Assembly (NCBI GenBank): GCA_963700705.1
Contig: CAVOYQ010000009.1
Location: 279,886 to 343,885, forward strand
Direction of reading: 5' to 3'
From: JAHEFT01 sp963700705
GTDB lineage: Bacteria; Pseudomonadota; Gammaproteobacteria; Xanthomonadales; SZUA-36
Length of the DNA stretch: 64,000 bases
The notes beneath the pieces were generated by a model. That model ran no database searches, had not been told where the DNA came from, and saw only the letters and a program-made list of their open reading frames with translations. Shown here one piece after another: positions 49,386-58,142 of the stretch (position 1 is its first letter; each line of letters starts with the position of its first letter). Both the position numbers and the translations under genes were made by a program.

Positions 49386-49444
49386 AGTGTCGGTTATAAA
49401 GCTGAAAATTCAGGCTTTTACCGACACTTTGGTTTAGATATAAT
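49386..49444 (+). promoter_or_regulatory. Stem-loop overlapping the predicted alpha-operon promoter
   Basis: AGTGTCGGT (49386-49394) pairs with ACCGACACT (49420-49428), with an inner AAAGCTGAA/TTCAGGCTTT stem, downstream of rpmJ. A TATAAT sits at 49439-49444, and the best -35 (TTTTAC, 49416-49421) lies in the 3' arm of the stem. The hairpin may terminate spc transcription while the same DNA starts rpsM transcription. The downstream T-run is short (TTT). Confidence 0.55.
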
Positions 49445-49488
49445 GTGCTGTTCACATTCACGGCATTTAGCTGACAGGAGTTAACAAG

Positions 49489-49845
49489 ATGGCTCGTATT
49501 GCAGGAGTCAATATACCGGTTCAGAAGCACACATGGGTGGGCTTGACCTATATTTATGGTGTCGGAAAGACCCGGGCCTTCAAAATTTGCGAAGCCGTCG
49601 GAGTCGCACCGGAAACCAAGATTCGTGATCTGACAGATGCCGAAATCGAAGGGATTCGCGCACAGGTCGGCACCTTCTCGGTTGAAGGCGATCTGCGCCG
49701 TGAAGTGGCAATGAACATCAAGCGTTTGATGGACCTCGGTTGTTACCGCGGGCTGCGGCATCGCCGTGGTTTGCCGGTACGCGGTCAGCAAACAAAAACA
49801 AACGCACGTACCCGCAAGGGTCCTCGTCGTCCGATTAAGCGTTAA
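49489..49845 (+). CDS. rpsM: 30S ribosomal protein S13
   Basis: 118 aa head protein forming bridges to L5. MARIAGVNIPVQKHTWVGLTYIYGVGKTRA and the C-terminal RGLPVRGQQTKTNARTRKGPRR are conserved. GACAGGAG lies before ATG 49489. First gene of the alpha operon. Confidence 0.98.
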   Translation: MARIAGVNIPVQKHTWVGLTYIYGVGKTRAFKICEAVGVAPETKIRDLTDAEIEGIRAQVGTFSVEGDLRREVAMNIKRLMDLGCYRGLRHRRGLPVRGQQTKTNARTRKGPRRPIKR

Positions 49846-49859
49846 TTAGCGGGAAAGTT

Positions 49860-50243
49860 ATGGCCAAGCCGATCAAGAAAAAGAAGGTTAAAAAGACAGT
49901 CGTGGACGGTATCGCCCACGTTCATGCTTCCTTCAACAATACAATTATCACGATTACCGACCGTCAGGGTAATGCGCTTTCATGGGCAACATCAGGCGGC
50001 GCCGGCTTCCGTGGTTCCAGGAAAAGCACGCCGTTTGCTGCCCAGGTTGCTGCGGAAACTGCTGGCCGGGCGGCATTGGACTATGGTCTGAAGAACCTTG
50101 ACGTACGCGTCAAGGGCCCGGGTCCCGGACGCGAGTCATCCGTCCGCGCCCTGCATGCACTGGGTTACAAGATTACAAATATTACTGACGTGACGCCGAT
50201 TCCGCACAACGGATGCCGGCCACCCAAAAAACGTCGCGTCTGA
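49860..50243 (+). CDS. rpsK: 30S ribosomal protein S11
   Basis: 127 aa platform protein. VVDGIAHVHASFNNTIITITDRQGNALSWATSG and the C-terminal DVTPIPHNGCRPPKKRRV are diagnostic. Confidence 0.98.
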   Translation: MAKPIKKKKVKKTVVDGIAHVHASFNNTIITITDRQGNALSWATSGGAGFRGSRKSTPFAAQVAAETAGRAALDYGLKNLDVRVKGPGPGRESSVRALHALGYKITNITDVTPIPHNGCRPPKKRRV

Positions 50244-50257
50244 GCGGAGTATAAAGA

Positions 50258-50884
50258 ATGGCAAGATATATTGGACCAACCTGTAAGCTGGCACGCCGCG
50301 AGGGCGTTGACCTGGATTTGAAGAGCCCTGCCCGAGGACTGGAGTCCAAGTGCAAGCTGAGCCAACCACCGGGGCAACACGGCGCTTCAAGGCGGGTACG
50401 GTTGTCGGATTACGCTTTGCAGTTGCGCGAAAAGCAGAAAGTCCGCCGGATTTACGGCATCCTGGAGCGGCAGTTCCGCAACTACTACAAGGCTGCAGCC
50501 CAGCAGAAAGGCGCAACCGGCGAAAACCTGCTGCGCCTGCTGGAAAGCCGGCTGGACAACGTTGTCTACCGTATGGGTTTCGCAGTTACCCGGGCGCAAG
50601 CGCGCCAACTGGTATCCCACAAAGCGGTGATGATTAACGGGCAGTTGGTGAACATTCCGTCCTACCAGGTGAAACCCGAAGACGTTGTAGCGATTCGGGA
50701 GAAGGCCAAAAACCAGCTGCGAGTCAAGGAAGCGCTCACCGTCAGTCAGGAAATGGGTTTGGTTCCGGCATGGGTGAATGTTGATTCCAATAAAATGGAA
50801 GGGGTATTCAAATCCTATCCGGACCGTCAAGATCTGTCTGCCAATATCAATGAGAGCCTTATCGTGGAGCTTTACTCCAAGTAA
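50258..50884 (+). CDS. rpsD: 30S ribosomal protein S4
   Basis: 208 aa assembly initiator and, in E. coli, repressor of the alpha operon. MARYIGPTCKLARREGVDL start; RLDNVVYRMGFAVTRAQARQLVSHKAVMING is the S4 RNA-binding region. Confidence 0.98.
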   Translation: MARYIGPTCKLARREGVDLDLKSPARGLESKCKLSQPPGQHGASRRVRLSDYALQLREKQKVRRIYGILERQFRNYYKAAAQQKGATGENLLRLLESRLDNVVYRMGFAVTRAQARQLVSHKAVMINGQLVNIPSYQVKPEDVVAIREKAKNQLRVKEALTVSQEMGLVPAWVNVDSNKMEGVFKSYPDRQDLSANINESLIVELYSK

Positions 50885-50983
50885 GAAATCTCGCGTAACA
50901 GGCAAATTATCGAATAGTGCTGCGGGTATTGCCGCAGCAAATAGTACGTTTCATCAGAATTTTTGTATATGAGGGCGATCCCT

Positions 50984-51970
50984 ATGATGGGTGTTATAGA
51001 TCAAATGCTGAAGCCCAGTTCGGTGGGCGTTGACGAAGTCAACCCGAACCGTGCCCGAATTACTCTGGAACCGCTCGAAAGGGGTTTCGGCCATACGCTG
51101 GGTAATGCACTCCGCAGGGTGCTGCTGTCATCAATCCCAGGCTGCGCGATTGTCGAAGTGGAAATGGATGGCGTGTTGCATGAATACTCCGCTGTCGAAG
51201 GTTTGCAGGAAGATATTATCGAGGTGTTGCTCAACCTGAAGGGCATTGCGCTTCGGATGTACGACCGGGAAGAAGCTGTCCTGACCCTGAGTAAGTCCGG
51301 GGCCGGCGCGGTAACGGCCGGGGACATCCAGGTTGATCATACGGTCGAGATTGTAAATCCGGGCCACCTGATTTGTAACCTGACGCAGAACGGTAGCATC
51401 AATATGCGCCTGAAGGTTAGCCGCGGTGTTGGCTACCAGCCTGCGACACAGCTCATTATCGGTGACCAGGAAAGCCGGCCAATCGGACGCCTGCAGCTGG
51501 ATGCTTCCTTCTGCCCGGTAAGAAAAGTGGCTTACTCGGTTGATGCCGCCCGCGTAGAGCAGCGCACCAACCTGGATAAGCTGATACTCGACATCGAGAC
51601 CAACGGTACGATGGATTGCGAAGGCGCAGTAAAACTCGCCGCAAACATCCTGGCGGATCAATTGTCCGTATTCGTCGATTTTAAAGCACGGCAAGCCGTG
51701 GAAATTGAAGAGAAAGAACAGGAAATCGATCCGGTCTTATTGCGTCCGATCGATGATTTGGAACTGACCGTGCGTTCTGCGAACTGCCTCAAGGCGGAAA
51801 GTATCCTGTATATCGGTGACCTGGTGCAGCGTACGGAAGTTGAACTGCTGAAAACTCCCAATCTGGGTAAAAAGTCCTTGACGGAAATCAAGGACGTTCT
51901 GGCGTCACACGACCTGTCGCTGGGAATGAAATTGGAAAACTGGCCGCCTGAGAGCCTGGTTAACGCCTGA
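50984..51970 (+). CDS. rpoA: RNA polymerase alpha subunit
   Basis: About 328 aa. The NTD has LEPLERGFGHTLGNALRRVLLSS; the CTD contains DLELTVRSANCLKAESI, contacting UP elements and activators, and LGKKSLTEIKDVLASHDLSLGM. ATG 50984 (MMGVIDQMLKPSSV) was chosen by family length; an in-frame TTG at 50963 is unlikely. Confidence 0.98.
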   Translation: MMGVIDQMLKPSSVGVDEVNPNRARITLEPLERGFGHTLGNALRRVLLSSIPGCAIVEVEMDGVLHEYSAVEGLQEDIIEVLLNLKGIALRMYDREEAVLTLSKSGAGAVTAGDIQVDHTVEIVNPGHLICNLTQNGSINMRLKVSRGVGYQPATQLIIGDQESRPIGRLQLDASFCPVRKVAYSVDAARVEQRTNLDKLILDIETNGTMDCEGAVKLAANILADQLSVFVDFKARQAVEIEEKEQEIDPVLLRPIDDLELTVRSANCLKAESILYIGDLVQRTEVELLKTPNLGKKSLTEIKDVLASHDLSLGMKLENWPPESLVNA

Positions 51971-52010
51971 GTTATGCTTGGGCCAGTGCAGATAGACAAA
52001 GGATAAGACC

Positions 52011-52397
52011 ATGCGTCACATGAAGTCCGGAAGAAAACTGAATCGAAACAGCTCGCACCGAAAGGCCATGTTCAGCAACATGGCGTCGTCGCTGATCGAA
52101 CATGAAATCATCAAGACCACCGTTCCCAAGGCCAAAGAGCTGCGCCGTGTAGCAGAGCCTTTGATCACGCTGGCCAAAGATGACAGCGTGGCTCATCGCC
52201 GCCTGGCCTTTGATCGCCTGCGTAACCGTGAAGTGGTGACCAAGCTGTTCAATGAACTGGGGCCGCGTTACGCTGGCCGTCCAGGAGGATACCTTCGCAT
52301 CATGAAGTGCGGTTTCCGTGCGGGTGACAACGCGCCGATGGCTTACGTGGAGTTGGTTGACCGGCCCAGCGATGAAGAAGCATACGAGGTAGAGTAG
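52011..52397 (+). CDS. rplQ: 50S ribosomal protein L17
   Basis: 128 aa. MRHMKSGRKLNRNSSHRKAM start and KLFNELGPRYAGRPGGYLRI are conserved. Last gene of the ribosomal block; a strong terminator follows 38 bp on. Confidence 0.98.
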   Translation: MRHMKSGRKLNRNSSHRKAMFSNMASSLIEHEIIKTTVPKAKELRRVAEPLITLAKDDSVAHRRLAFDRLRNREVVTKLFNELGPRYAGRPGGYLRIMKCGFRAGDNAPMAYVELVDRPSDEEAYEVE

Positions 52398-52434
52398 CGC
52401 CGTTAGTTATCAAACAGGTTCTTCAGATCCTGAT

Positions 52435-52473
52435 AAAAGACGAAGCCCGGCAAATGCCGGGCTTCGTCTTTTT
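52435..52473 (+). terminator. Rho-independent terminator after rplQ
   Basis: AAGACGAAGCCCGGC, a 4-nt loop, GCCGGGCTTCGTCTT and a run of T. Perfect 15-bp stem, with an upstream A-run, so it may also work for transcripts from the minus strand. Confidence 0.93.
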
Positions 52474-52523
52474 CAGCACTCGGAATCGATGTCCCGGACA
52501 GTGCTCCCCTTGCATGTTTCTGA

Positions 52524-52637
52524 TTACGAAACCAGTGAAAGCGACCCCAAAAACAATAACATCATCCATCCTGCAAAAGTCCACCCCACCAGCATCGTCA
52601 AACTTGCTTTGAACAGGTTAATCATGGTCGTTTTCAT
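52524..52637 (-). CDS. Putative 37-aa hydrophobic membrane peptide
   Basis: A short minus-strand frame begins MKTTMINLFKASLTML and continues with a Trp/Met/Leu-rich single TM segment, ending LGSLSLVS. A strong Shine-Dalgarno GGAGGCGA lies about 8 nt before ATG 52637. It sits between the rplQ terminator and feoB, behind a very AT-rich stretch (about 52730-52800) that could hold its promoter. I know no homologue. The overlapping plus-strand frame 52489-52764 has no such ribosome-binding site. The rest of 52638-52885 shows nothing else. Confidence 0.4.
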   Translation of the reverse strand: MKTTMINLFKASLTMLVGWTFAGWMMLLFLGSLSLVS

Positions 52638-52885
52638 GATACTTTCGCCTCCATGCGTTATTGCGCTTTCCATTACCGGTCTTGCAAAAAATTCAGTGAC
52701 TTCGGTATTTGTAATGCAAATAACGGGCCAATTTGCACAGACATTAGAAAATAACTATATATAACAATAATATATAGAAATATTAGGAAATAGTGTTGAA
52801 GACTTTGGCTTGTTCGAGTTGCCGTATTACGTCACGTGGCTGACAAAACGGGTCGTACAACCCATCCCTCGCCGGGCCGGTTTTA

Positions 52886-55069
52886 TCAGGCCAGGCTGCC
52901 CAGCTGGTAAATCAGGAACGCCCCGGCATATCCAATGACGGTCATGTAAGTCCATGCGAAAGCCGGCCAGCGCCAGCTGTTGGTTTCACGGCGTATCGTT
53001 GCAATGGTCGCCACACACTGCAGACACCAGGCGTAGAAAAGCAGCAGGCCGAGCACCATGGGTACCGTGAATATCAAACGACCGTCAGGCCAGGTCGCAG
53101 ACCTCAGTTTTTCAACCAGGCTGGACTCTGCTGCATCCTCTCCAACGGCGTAGATGGTGCCCATGACCGCAACGACTACCTCCCGCGCCGGAAAACCGGC
53201 GATCACGGCTGCAGATACGCGCCAGTCCCACCCCAGCGGTTTGAAAGCCGGTTCGATAAAGTGGCCGGCGCGCCCGAGGTAGCTTTGCGCGAGCTGTTCG
53301 GCGGCGGCGGTATTTTTGAGGCTTTGTATTTCAAGCTCCAACCGGTCTCCCGTGTAGGCAGATTCGGCCTGTTGAATGGCCGACTCCAGGTTGGCGTGAA
53401 CGTCCAGGGAGCGCGGAAAATAAGCAAGGCCCCATACGATGATGGCGACCAGGAAAATTACCGTGCCCGCCCGCTTCAGGAAGATGCGCGCCCGGTCCAG
53501 CAGCTTGATCAACACGGTTTGCACATTGGGCCACCGGAATTCAGGCAGGGCGAGTGCAAATTGCGGTTTGGGGCCTCTCAGCGCCGAACGTTTCAAAATC
53601 CAGGCCGTTGTCAGGCCGCCTGCGATACCCAGCAGATACAGGCCGAGCAGGACCAGGCCTTGCAGGTTGAACCAGCCAACGGACTGGTCGGGAACAAAGG
53701 CAGCGATCAACAGTGCATAGATTGGCAACCGGGCGGAGCAGGTCATAAACGGTGCAGCGAGGATGGTGGCAATCCGGTCGCGGCGATCCGGGATGACCCG
53801 GGTGGCCATGATGGCGGGAACCGCGCAGGCAAAGCTGGACAGCATCGGAATCACCGATTGACCGGAAAGTCCCACGGTACGCATGGTGCGATCCATCAAA
53901 AAGGCGGCGCGGGCCAGGAAACCCGAGTCCTCGAGCACGATGATGAAAAGAAACAGGATCAGGATTTGCGGCAGGAAAACGAGCACGCTGCCGACCCCGG
54001 CAATGACGCCATCGGTGATGAAACTGGATATCGCCCCGGCGGGTAATGCCGAGCCTACGGTTTCAGACAGGAGGGAGGCAGCGAAATCTATGCCGTCCAT
54101 CAACGGGGTCGCCCAGGAAAAAACGGCCTGGAATACCAGTGCCATGACGACAAAAAACAGCACCGTGGCAGGCCAGGGCCGGTTCAGCCACCTGAGGCTG
54201 CGGGCCCCGTACTGTTCAATCAGGGGCGCCTGGTGCTGCGCCTCACGGAGCACGCCATGGACCCAGCGATACCGGTGCCGGGCTTCACAGGCTTGTGGCG
54301 GTTCATCTTCAAACAGCCGCTTGCGAACTTCATCCACGGTCCCGCTTCCCAGCTGTTCCAGGAGCAAGTTCGCCTGCAGGCTGTCAGGATGCAGCAATCC
54401 CTGGATCACATCGATTCGCGCCATGCGGGTTGTGCCGGCCTTGACGAGGTCGTCAGCGGTGCTGCTCAGTTCAGGCCAGGATTCCGGGATCGACGGCGCT
54501 GCTGCACGGGTTACGGCTTCCAGCGCTTCTTTCAGCGCGTCCAGTCCGCGGCCCGTGGTGGCAACAACGGGGTAGATCTGTATGCCCCCCAGGTGACGTT
54601 GCAGGACTTCAATGGAAATATCGGTGCCGTTCGCCGTGGCCGCATCGGTCATGGTCATCGCGACGACCATCGGCAACTGCATTTCCATCAGCTGTTGAAG
54701 CAGGTAAAGCCCCTGGTAGAGGTGGGTGGCGTCGAGTACGACCAACAGCCCGTCAGGGCGCGGCGTGCCGGTGATCCGTCCGAGCAGCACGTCGACAGCG
54801 ATGCGCTCATCGGCTGAAAACCCCCCGAGACAATAAATTCCCGGCAAGTCGATCAACTCCAGGGCGCTGTTACTCAGTTGCACCGTGCCGGAGTGCTTCT
54901 CGACCGTGACACCCGGGTAGTTCCCGGTAGTCTGGCGCAGCCCGGTCAGTCGGTTGAACAGGGTGCTTTTGCCTGAATTGGGGTTGCCAATGACGGCGAT
55001 GGACGCCGTCGGGCGACGACGTATGGCAATTTTATCGGCCGGGATGTAAGCCGTTGTGACTTCAGACAT
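52886..55069 (-). CDS. feoB: Ferrous iron transporter FeoB
   Basis: Inner-membrane Fe(II) importer of 727 aa. The N-terminal G domain has GNPNSGKST near residue 28, TTGNYPGVTVEK and DLPGIYCL; two Gate regions with cysteines (SSFACAVPAIMATR and TCSARLPIYALL) and about ten TM segments follow. It overlaps feoA by 8 bp. No feoC was recognised downstream. Confidence 0.96.
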   Translation of the reverse strand: MSEVTTAYIPADKIAIRRRPTASIAVIGNPNSGKSTLFNRLTGLRQTTGNYPGVTVEKHSGTVQLSNSALELIDLPGIYCLGGFSADERIAVDVLLGRITGTPRPDGLLVVLDATHLYQGLYLLQQLMEMQLPMVVAMTMTDAATANGTDISIEVLQRHLGGIQIYPVVATTGRGLDALKEALEAVTRAAAPSIPESWPELSSTADDLVKAGTTRMARIDVIQGLLHPDSLQANLLLEQLGSGTVDEVRKRLFEDEPPQACEARHRYRWVHGVLREAQHQAPLIEQYGARSLRWLNRPWPATVLFFVVMALVFQAVFSWATPLMDGIDFAASLLSETVGSALPAGAISSFITDGVIAGVGSVLVFLPQILILFLFIIVLEDSGFLARAAFLMDRTMRTVGLSGQSVIPMLSSFACAVPAIMATRVIPDRRDRIATILAAPFMTCSARLPIYALLIAAFVPDQSVGWFNLQGLVLLGLYLLGIAGGLTTAWILKRSALRGPKPQFALALPEFRWPNVQTVLIKLLDRARIFLKRAGTVIFLVAIIVWGLAYFPRSLDVHANLESAIQQAESAYTGDRLELEIQSLKNTAAAEQLAQSYLGRAGHFIEPAFKPLGWDWRVSAAVIAGFPAREVVVAVMGTIYAVGEDAAESSLVEKLRSATWPDGRLIFTVPMVLGLLLFYAWCLQCVATIATIRRETNSWRWPAFAWTYMTVIGYAGAFLIYQLGSLA

Positions 55070-55298
55070 TCGAGGTGATCGGGGAAATCCGGAAGTAGTC
55101 TGCCTGTTGTTTGCGCACCGAAATGGCGGTTCCGTGCACGCTGATTTCCATGGGGTCTCCGCCGATGGCTGAATTCTCGTATTGAACTTCGGCGCCTTCG
55201 ATGAGGCCCAGCACCATCAAGCGCACTACTCCCGGTTGCCTGGCGTCAACCTGGTCTATGCGGGCCAGCTGGCCACGGGTCAATTCCTTGAGTGTCAT
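55062..55298 (-). CDS. feoA: Ferrous iron transport protein FeoA
   Basis: 78 aa cytoplasmic SH3-like partner of FeoB. MTLKELTRGQLARIDQVD start and VQYENSAIGGDPMEISVHGTAISVRK end. AGAAGG lies 6 nt before ATG 55298, and a Fur-box-like site lies just upstream. Confidence 0.94.
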   Translation of the reverse strand: MTLKELTRGQLARIDQVDARQPGVVRLMVLGLIEGAEVQYENSAIGGDPMEISVHGTAISVRKQQADYFRISPITSNV

Positions 55299-55312
55299 AT
55301 TTGCCTTCTAAT

Positions 55313-55331
55313 TGAGAATGATTTTCATTTA
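55313..55331 (-). promoter_or_regulatory. Fur-box-like operator of feoAB
   Basis: TGAGAATGATTTTCATTTA keeps the GAATGAT..TCATT dyad of the 19-bp Fur consensus GATAATGATAATCATTATC. It is 15 bp upstream of the feoA start, a position where Fe-Fur would block transcription or early elongation. Confidence 0.65.
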
Positions 55332-55390
55332 GAGCAATTTTAGAGGAAAACAGGCGACCCGTATATAGACCCAGATCAACTAAATGTCTC

Positions 55391-55424
55391 AAGGAACCCC
55401 TGGATGCTCGATCAGGGATTCCTT
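55391..55424. repeat. Short palindrome related to the GGAACCTCTGAT ends
   Basis: AAGGAACCCCTG and CAGGGATTCCTT face each other around a 10-nt loop. This is a compact two-armed version of the 11.3-kb element ends, immediately next to the hutI stop codon. It may serve as a terminator for hutI, though no T-run follows on that strand. Confidence 0.6.
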
Positions 55425-56634
55425 AAACCCAGGAGCCGTTTTTCAAAACCCGGATGCAGGCATTGGGAACGAAGTGGTAAAGCCAGTGATTGAGCGATGG
55501 CGCATCAATGATGGCCAGGTCCGAATGGTAACCGGGTAACAGCGAGCCGATGCGGTCTTCAGCCGAAATGGCCCGTGCGGCAACGGTGGTGGCGCCGTTG
55601 AGGACTTCCTGGGCTGTCATGCGCTGATGTATGCAGGCCATGGTCATGGCCAATGGCAGGTGGAAACTGGGCGCAGAGCCTGGATTGAAGTCGGTGGCAA
55701 CCGCGACCGGCACCCCGGCGGCCAGAAGGCTCCTCGCAGGGAGATAGGGCTCACCCAGGTAAAAAGAGGCCAGTGGAAGGCTGACCGCAACGGTGCCGGC
55801 CCGCGCCAGGGCTTTTATTCCATCAGCGCTGACATACTCCAGGTGCTCAGCGGAGACTGCGCCGAGTTCGGCAGCCAGGGCGGCGCCCCCGCTGTCGGAC
55901 AACTGGTCGGCATGAATTTTGATCTTCATTCCATGCCTGGAAGCCGTGGTCAGGATCTTCCTGGCTTCGCTCGTCGTGAAGGCGCCGTTTTCTACAAAGG
56001 CGTCGCAAAATTTCGCCAGTCCTTCCCTGGCAACGGCCGGTATCAATTCTTCACACAGCAGGTCGACATATTTTTCCCGGTTTTTACGGTATTCCGGTGG
56101 TATCGCGTGAGCGCCGAGAAAAGTGGGCACCAGGTCGATCGCATGTGATTGATCCAGGAGCCGGTAAACCTCAAGCAATTTCAGCTCGTTGGCCAAGTCC
56201 AGTCCATAGCCGCTTTTGCATTCAACTGTGGTGACGCCGAGTTTCAGCATGGCGTCCAGCGCCCGGTTTGCTTTACGCCTGAGTTCCCCGAGGCTGGATG
56301 CCCGGGTGGCCGTCACCGTACTGGAAATTCCTCCGCCCGCGGCGGCAATCTCCTGGTAACCTGCCCCACCGATCCTGAGCGCGAATTCCTCGGCCCTCCA
56401 GCCCCCGAAACAAAGATGCGTGTGGCAATCGATCAGGCCGGGAATCACTATTCGCCGCTCACAATCAATGACAGGCTCACGGCTGAACCGGGACGGCAGA
56501 TCCTTTTCCAGGCCAACCCATTGAATCTTTTGATCCTGCCAGGCGATGGCGGCGTTGCTGACCAGTCCGGCGTCTTCCTGTGGGTTTCCGGGCGGACAGG
56601 TCGCGAGCTGCGTAATGTTACGCAGAACCGGCAT
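55423..56634 (-). CDS. hutI: Imidazolonepropionase
   Basis: Third enzyme of histidine degradation: it hydrolyses imidazolonepropionate to formiminoglutamate. About 403 aa; the metal-binding DCHTHLCFGG, KIHADQLSDSGG and AVATDFNPGSAPS are characteristic of this amidohydrolase. ATG 56634 (MPVLRNITQ) overlaps the hutH stop (TGATG); an upstream in-frame ATG inside hutH is rejected. Confidence 0.95.
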   Translation of the reverse strand: MPVLRNITQLATCPPGNPQEDAGLVSNAAIAWQDQKIQWVGLEKDLPSRFSREPVIDCERRIVIPGLIDCHTHLCFGGWRAEEFALRIGGAGYQEIAAAGGGISSTVTATRASSLGELRRKANRALDAMLKLGVTTVECKSGYGLDLANELKLLEVYRLLDQSHAIDLVPTFLGAHAIPPEYRKNREKYVDLLCEELIPAVAREGLAKFCDAFVENGAFTTSEARKILTTASRHGMKIKIHADQLSDSGGAALAAELGAVSAEHLEYVSADGIKALARAGTVAVSLPLASFYLGEPYLPARSLLAAGVPVAVATDFNPGSAPSFHLPLAMTMACIHQRMTAQEVLNGATTVAARAISAEDRIGSLLPGYHSDLAIIDAPSLNHWLYHFVPNACIRVLKNGSWV

Positions 56635-58142
56635 CAGGCAAGCGGACCGATCTGGGCTTCGACGGCCACGGCAAGCTCGCCGGTGCGCAGGATATCGGCG
56701 CACAGATCCAGGTCGTAGCGAATCTCGTAATCCTGTTGCGCATGGGCGGTTTGCCGGCGCAACATTTCATGCGCCACATGGACACCTTTACCCGGTTTGA
56801 GCGGCGCCCTGAAATCGAGTGCCTGGGTGGCGCAAAGCAACTCCACAGCGAGTACTCTTTCGACATTTCTGAGAACGGGCAGCAGTTTCAATGCGCTGAT
56901 CGAACCCATGCTCACATGATCCTCCTGGCCGAGGCTGGTCGGGATGGAATCGACGCTGGCCGGGTGACAAAGAATCTTGTTTTCCGAAACCAGCGCCGCT
57001 GCCGTGTACTGCGGCATCATGAACCCGGAATTGACCCCGGTGTCCTGCATCAGCAACCTGGGCAAGCCATCGTGGCCTTCGAGCAACAGGTAAGTCCGGC
57101 GCTCCGAGATGCTGCCCAGTTCGGCCAGTGCGATGGCCGCGAAATCCATTGCAAAGGCGAGCGGCTGGCCATGGAAGTTTCCACCGGAAATGATGTCGCC
57201 GTTTTCAAACACCAGCGGATTATCGGTCACCGAGTTCAACTCGATTTCAATGCTGTTGCGGGCAAAATTCAGCGCATCGCGGCTGGCCCCGTGAACCTGG
57301 GGGACGCAGCGCAGGCAGTAGGGATCCTGGACCCTGCCGCAATCGCGATGTGAATCCATGATCTCACTGTGTTCCAGCAATTTCCGGATATTGCCGGCGA
57401 CTTCGATCTGTCCGGCGTGCGGCCGGATCTGGTGAATGCGCGGGTCGAACGGCGCCGCGCTCCCCTGCAAGGCTTCGAGACTCATGGCTGCGAGAATATC
57501 GGCCTCTTTTTGCAGCACCAGGGCGCGTTCCAGGACGAAAGCGCCGTATGCGGCCATTAACTGGGTGCCGTTAAGCAGTGCCAGGCCATCTTTCGCTTTC
57601 AGCTGAATCGGCTCGATACCCAGCTGTTTCATCGCTGCCGCGGCATCGGTTTTTCCGCTCTTCGTTTCGTTCCAGACTTCGCCCCGGCCGATCAGGGGCA
57701 GGCACAGGTGTGCCAGCGGAGCGAGGTCCCCCGAAGCTCCAACACTGCCCCGGCTGGGAACCCATGGTATCAATCCGGCTTCTTCAAACTTCAACAGTTG
57801 ATCGAAGGTCGTACGCGATATGCCGGAAAATCCGAGCCCCAGCGCATGAATTTTCAATTGCAGCATGAGCCGGGTGATTTCGGGCGGCACCGGGTCACCC
57901 ACACCACAGGCATGGCTCAGCAGAATGTTTCTTTGAAGCTCAGCGAGTTGTTCTTCACCGATGCGCTTGCTGGCGAGAATTCCGAATCCCGTGTTGATTC
58001 CGTAGTGGGCTTTGCCGTCATGCAAGGCACCGTCGACGACAGCCCTGCTGCGGTCCAGTTCCTCGTGCCGGGCTCTCAGGGCCGCCATGCTGGAATCCAG
58101 GTCGGCGTAGAGGGTTGCGACGCGAATCATCGACTTATCCAT
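56634..58142 (-). CDS. hutH: Histidine ammonia-lyase
   Basis: Deaminates histidine to urocanate. 502 aa. The MIO-forming Ala-Ser-Gly is in GSVGASGDLAPLAHL near residue 136; PQVHGASRDALN and SAQED-like LGQEDHVSMGS follow. Its start overlaps the hutU end by 8 bp, so translation of the operon is probably coupled. Confidence 0.96.
   Translation of the reverse strand: MDKSMIRVATLYADLDSSMAALRARHEELDRSRAVVDGALHDGKAHYGINTGFGILASKRIGEEQLAELQRNILLSHACGVGDPVPPEITRLMLQLKIHALGLGFSGISRTTFDQLLKFEEAGLIPWVPSRGSVGASGDLAPLAHLCLPLIGRGEVWNETKSGKTDAAAAMKQLGIEPIQLKAKDGLALLNGTQLMAAYGAFVLERALVLQKEADILAAMSLEALQGSAAPFDPRIHQIRPHAGQIEVAGNIRKLLEHSEIMDSHRDCGRVQDPYCLRCVPQVHGASRDALNFARNSIEIELNSVTDNPLVFENGDIISGGNFHGQPLAFAMDFAAIALAELGSISERRTYLLLEGHDGLPRLLMQDTGVNSGFMMPQYTAAALVSENKILCHPASVDSIPTSLGQEDHVSMGSISALKLLPVLRNVERVLAVELLCATQALDFRAPLKPGKGVHVAHEMLRRQTAHAQQDYEIRYDLDLCADILRTGELAVAVEAQIGPLA

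Noticed and set aside
52489..52764. 91-aa plus-strand frame after rplQ
   Set aside because: It starts inside the region following the terminator, has no ribosome-binding site, and crosses the AT-rich stretch; the opposite-strand 37-aa frame is better supported.
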